From: Polytrichum commune
Lineage: Eukaryota; Streptophyta; Polytrichopsida; Polytrichales; Polytrichaceae
Length of the DNA stretch: 64,000 nucleotides
NCBI GenBank assembly: GCA_950295325.1
Contig: OX485805.1
Location: 47,516,758 to 47,580,757, forward strand
Direction of reading: 5' to 3'
Part shown: positions 60,167-64,000 of the stretch, one piece after another
Position numbering within the stretch: position 1 is the first letter of the stretch
Layout of the letters: every line of letters starts with the position of its first letter
Notes under the pieces: model-generated
The model's database searches: none
What the model was told of the DNA's origin: nothing
Seen by the model: the letters and a program-made list of their open reading frames with translations, nothing else
Made by a program: the position numbers and the translations under genes

Positions 60167-61882
60167 ATGGCAAGTAAATCCACGCACAAACGAGTGGATT
60201 TATCAAACTCTGAAAAGAAGCAAATTTGTGAAGTCCACAAAGCTCATCCAGGTTTGAAACATGAAGACCTTGCAAAATATATGGTGGACCAACATAAATT
60301 CAAGCTTGTGAATCGGACCACTATTTCCAAGATTCTTCGTTCAAAAGAGAAGTGGATGAACGTGGATACATGTGTGCGTGAAGGCAATGTACGACGTGCT
60401 CGAGTTGGAAAATGGCCTCAGCTTGAAAAAGCTTTGGTTTTATGGTTTGGACAGGTTAGGGCACGAAGGGGAGTTGTAACTGATGATGTCATTATGCACA
60501 AGGCTACAGAATTGAGGGATTCATTTGGCATATCTGATACCGAGTTCAAGCTTTCTCATGGGTGGTTGCAAAATTTCAAAACTCGACATGGAATAAAGTG
60601 TTATTATCTGCATGGAGAAAGTGGAGATGTAGATGGAGTTGGAGCTGCGTTGGCCATGGCAAAGATCCCATTCATATTGAAGAAATATGATCCTGAAGAC
60701 ATCTTCAATTTTGATGAGACAGGTTTGTATTATAAAGCCTCTCCTTGCAAGACTTTGAATATTGGGAAGGCAAAAGGAAATAAAAAGAAGAAGGACCGTG
60801 TGACATTGGGGCTTTGCACTAATATCTCAGGGAAGGAGCGATTGAAGCTTGTTTTCATTCACAAATCAACACGTCCCAGATGCTTTCCTCGGAAGTTTGA
60901 TCCAAATAGTATAGTACACTATTATTCTAACAATTCAGCCTGGATGAATGGTGATGTTTTTACACATTGGGTGAAGAGTGAGAACCGAAGAATGGCATTG
61001 CAAGATAGAAAAATTTGCATTATTATGGATAATGCAGGAAGCCATGATATTCATGGTGAGGTCAAAAAAGTTATAGATGGATTTAATGCTTTTGTACTCT
61101 CCCATATCACTATCTTGTTTCTTCCACCAAATGTGACTTCAGTTGTTCAGCCTTTGGATCAAGGAGTGATTGCAGCATTCAAAATGTGCTATAAACGCAA
61201 GCTTGTTGCCTGGACTTTGCAACAAATTGATAACTCAAATGAAGATTTGGGGAAACTGAATGTTGATATATTTCAAGCAATGCTATGGTGTGTGGCGGCA
61301 TGGCATGAATTAGATGATCAAACCATTAGAAATTGTTGGAGAAAGTTTGCCATATTGCCTGCAGCGTGGAATGCAGATATCAACAATTCTGATGAACGTA
61401 TGAAGTCCAAAATGGAGGAAGCAGCTTTGGAATTGGGCAATCTCATCGCCGCATTGAATTTGGGTTTGGATGTTGAAGGCAAGCCTAAAGAAAAGCTTAG
61501 TCCTTTAGAGTACATAAACATGGAAGGTGAAGATGATTTTGAGGTGGAATATTCTACTGAGGAGCTTGTGCAATTAGTGCAAGATGGCGAACATGTACTT
61601 GATTCCATGGAAGAAGACCCATTGATTGTTGATAGCAATGATGATGAGTCTAAAGTAGTGAAGCTAAGCGATGCACAAAAATATGCTAAAGATGTTTTGA
61701 ATTTTATGGCTAGCCAAGGTTCTCAGATTTTCAACACTCATGAGTTGTTAGGAATGGAAAACATCCATGACAAACTCATTAGAATTGGTGTTGGACATTT
61801 AACATCACTAAAACAATGTGACATTAGAAGCTTCTTTGTCTCTAGTGAGAGGTCTTTACCTGATCTCAATGACACATTGTGA
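60167..61882 (+). CDS. pogo/Tigger-type transposase (CENP-B HTH + DDE), intact
   Basis: 571 residues. Residues 1-60 form a CENP-B/pogo N-terminal helix-turn-helix (KKQICEVHKAHP, EDLAKYMV, RTTISKIL). About 75-145 is the Tc5/CENP-B-type second HTH (WPQLEKALVLWF, HGWLQNFKTRHGI). The DDE nuclease follows with D183 in NFDETG, D288 in IIMDNAGSH and D331 in QPLDQG, so all three acidic positions are kept. An acidic C-terminal tail ends at TGA. It would bind the terminal repeats and cut and paste the element in the nucleus. The Met at 60167 begins a basic segment directly before the HTH; no better start is in frame. Reading is uninterrupted, so the element may be recently active or domesticated. The presence of terminal repeats favours the former. 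Confidence 0.93.
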   Translation: MASKSTHKRVDLSNSEKKQICEVHKAHPGLKHEDLAKYMVDQHKFKLVNRTTISKILRSKEKWMNVDTCVREGNVRRARVGKWPQLEKALVLWFGQVRARRGVVTDDVIMHKATELRDSFGISDTEFKLSHGWLQNFKTRHGIKCYYLHGESGDVDGVGAALAMAKIPFILKKYDPEDIFNFDETGLYYKASPCKTLNIGKAKGNKKKKDRVTLGLCTNISGKERLKLVFIHKSTRPRCFPRKFDPNSIVHYYSNNSAWMNGDVFTHWVKSENRRMALQDRKICIIMDNAGSHDIHGEVKKVIDGFNAFVLSHITILFLPPNVTSVVQPLDQGVIAAFKMCYKRKLVAWTLQQIDNSNEDLGKLNVDIFQAMLWCVAAWHELDDQTIRNCWRKFAILPAAWNADINNSDERMKSKMEEAALELGNLIAALNLGLDVEGKPKEKLSPLEYINMEGEDDFEVEYSTEELVQLVQDGEHVLDSMEEDPLIVDSNDDESKVVKLSDAQKYAKDVLNFMASQGSQIFNTHELLGMENIHDKLIRIGVGHLTSLKQCDIRSFFVSSERSLPDLNDTL

Positions 61883-62122
61883 TGTGCTCATGTTGTTATT
61901 CACAATTTTGAATTATATTTTACATTCAAAAACATTGAAGTCTTGTGTTTGTTTTTTTTTTTTTTTACATTGTAATTTCATTTTGATTTTCTACCTTTTT
62001 TTTTTTGATAATATCACATTATGCACAAATCTTCAAAATGTGACATTATCAAATATGTCACACCTTGTTTATATCACACTTTATGGTGAAACGGATGGTG
62101 TGATATTATCAAGGTTAGACTG

Positions 62123-62400
62123 TAGTTGCACTGTTCTGGGTTTGCGTTTCTCAAGGGTTGGGCATCTAGCCCTGGCCCTACCGTCATGGCTTGCAAAGTC
62201 CAGGTCCCTAAAGATCGACACCCGGACCTTGGACTAAATTTCTGGTGCTCCTCCCAAAGTGTCTGTACCTAATACCTATCTACTCGGGATTCGGTTCAGA
62301 AGCCTTTGTCTGTTGTGGCTGCAAGCTGTACACTAAATATTCCAATACTCCGTATTCTTCCTTGTGTTGTATCTCTTACTGGTCAAAGGGCCGGGGATTC
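62123..62400. repeat. Right half of the dispersed repeat split by the transposon
   Basis: From the closing TA onward (GTTGCACTGTTCTGGG, ACCGTCATGGCTTGCAAAGTCCAGGTCC, TGGTGCTCCTCCCAAAGTGT) this matches 55689-55960. The left half is 58200-58289. Confidence 0.85.
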
Positions 62401-63849
62401 GTGGCACTCATGTATTTTCATTAGTGAGAGTTCATTCATCTTTGCAGATGTGATGAACCACTTTAAACACTACCGTACCTCACGTCGTCAACTCCTTGTC
62501 TCAAGGGTTTCAAAAATACCAAGTTTTAGTAGTTCTAAATAATCCTAGTCTAAACTAATACCTAAGGCAATAAATACAAAGATAAAATAAAAATGCCTCA
62601 TATAGAAACAAGTGGGTGCATCATGCGTTGCCAACCTATCATTACTAGTCCGGTTATTTTTGAGGAATTAATATGGGCGGACATTAAATACCCCCTCACG
62701 AACTATTGGGGGTGTCAAATCCGGGCTAGGGCAACCCTTCAAAGAGATTTTTGAACCCGATCGAAAATTGTTGTCCATCCCACCCAACTTCGAAAAAACA
62801 CATTGCCCTTGCATTCTTGAAGGCCGCTTGACTACAAATCCCATATTGAGTGCACTTCACCTTCAAGGTCTAAAATCCAATATATATATGTGCACTTCCC
62901 ATTAGTAAATAAGCAATTGATTGGGATTTCAATCCTGAAGTGAAACCATCAATGAAGCACGTAATTAACTTGGAGGTCAAAAACACTACAAAATCCTCAT
63001 TAACATTGACGTTATAAATTTGTGACTTACGATTTAAAATTATCTTTGTCATCCTAATGATAGATTAGTGCAAGTGTTCATAAGATGACCAACATGAAGT
63101 AATAAACGTAGAATATATAACATACCAAAAAAATACAAAAAAAAATCTTATTTTTTTAAGTAATATAATATGAGGTATAAATAAATGGTATGTTATTTGG
63201 AATTAGACTTGTGGGACAACATTATGGATGGGGTATACTCAAAAAATCATAAGTTTCTGACTATAGCCTATCTGAAATATTGTAATATTTTATTCTCATC
63301 ACATACTGTATTATCTTTAAAATCACATGGTGTATATTAATTATTTTCAAGTTATTATTATTATTATTATTATTTTGAATTTATTTTGAGTTCACCAATT
63401 TACAATAAGTTGATATATATTATTTGATATATTACAAATGTTTGAGCAATCACACCCATGCAATATAAATGAATTATGAACAAAAAATGTCTATGGTAAC
63501 ACATCATAATCATATGTTGCACACGTTGATATCTTGCAATATTTATCAAAATAACCATGTGGAATTCAAAGCCACATCATGGCCTTGGAAACAACTCATG
63601 GGAGGTTAGAAAATAGGCTTAGAGCATCCAATGCCTCATTGCCTCTTGCCAATTAATTGATATTTACAAAATCGCTAGTAGTTCACGATAGCTATGAGGG
63701 AGAAAATAGGTCTTACATGCCAACTCGGAGGCGTTTCACTAAAGTAAGCTCCATCCAAGCTTCTTGATGGACTCGTCCGATTTTTGTTACCGGATGACTT
63801 TACTTGAGTGCCACAATCCCCGGCCCTAGCCAAAGACCATTAGACCATT
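62401..63849. other. AT-rich intergenic DNA
   Basis: No gene or RNA recognised. Short TTA-type microsatellite near 63353-63374. Confidence 0.4.
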
Positions 63850-64000
63850 GCCCAGGAAGTTTTTGGGCATAGTTGGTCAAGATCCTAGTGATTCTAAATC
63901 CAAGTGGTTACATGTTGACATCTTTCAGTTTTGCTTTAATCAATTGAGGTGTATTCTATAGATTCCTTTAAAATGATTGGTAATTCTCCGGAAGTCTTGA
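63850..64000 (+). repeat. AACCGGTT-family dispersed repeat, runs off the window
   Basis: Matches 22712-22860 and 33459-33600: GGAAGTTTTTGGGCATAGTTGG, GGTTACATGTTGACA, GAGGTGTATTCTATAGATTCC, AATGATTGGTAATTCTCCGGAAGTC. Confidence 0.65.

Larger units (their letters stand above)
58290..62122 (+). mobile_element. Complete pogo/Tigger-type DNA transposon, 3,833 bp
   Basis: The left end CAGTCTAACCTTGATAATGT and the right end ATTATCAAGGTTAGACTG are inverted repeats. Both are flanked by TA (58288-58289 and 62123-62124), the pogo/Tc1-mariner target duplication. It encodes an intact transposase at 60167-61882. The about 1.9 kb before it holds 39-bp tandem repeats and a GC-rich stretch. The flanks match one continuous repeat copy near 55.6 kb, which supports both ends. 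Confidence 0.92.

Overview
This is a window of nuclear DNA from a land plant. The genes have many introns with plant-type GT-AG junctions. They include a plant-style Mediator MED13, an R2R3-MYB with the classic 133-bp and 130-bp first two exons, a GH1 beta-glucosidase remnant and an NB-ARC/LRR immune-receptor gene. The receptor's N-terminal protein kinase is a class known from mosses and rare or absent in flowering plants, so a non-seed plant (moss, or another bryophyte, lycophyte or fern) is the best guess. The sequence does not settle it.

Layout. About 1-14.46 kb (+): MED13, missing its first exon(s) at the window edge. I can place 22 exons, and all but one junction keep phase. Two introns carry inverted copies of one MITE. 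About 16.77-21.04 kb (-): a five-exon R2R3-MYB gene with MITEs in its introns, a large foldback just past its 3' end, and three diverged repeats just upstream of its start. About 21-44 kb: repeat-rich intergenic DNA holding a decayed pogo/Tigger-type element, a short pogo-like element with perfect ends, an 8-bp-TSD (hAT-like) MITE, several other MITE families, a broken RPA1-like OB-fold fragment, a 28-bp tandem array and a truncated GH1 beta-glucosidase pseudogene. About 44.04-52.47 kb (-): a kinase-NB-ARC-LRR gene in three phase-0 exons. Its LRR region is a tandem array of 34 units of 144 bp (about 68 LRRs), and it carries one 1-bp frameshift and one in-frame stop. About 52.5-58.3 kb: AT-rich repeats. 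About 58.29-62.12 kb: a complete pogo/Tigger-type transposon with matching ends, a TA duplication, an intact 571-residue transposase and a paralogous empty site 2.6 kb away. About 62.1-64 kb: repeats.

How it fits together. MED13 and the MYB are ordinary regulatory genes. The receptor gene is the most unusual object: helical N-terminus, protein kinase, possible membrane segment, NB-ARC, then an extremely regular LRR array that looks recently expanded and homogenised. The rest is largely a record of transposon insertion and decay, with at least seven families of inverted-repeat elements, often abutting each other.
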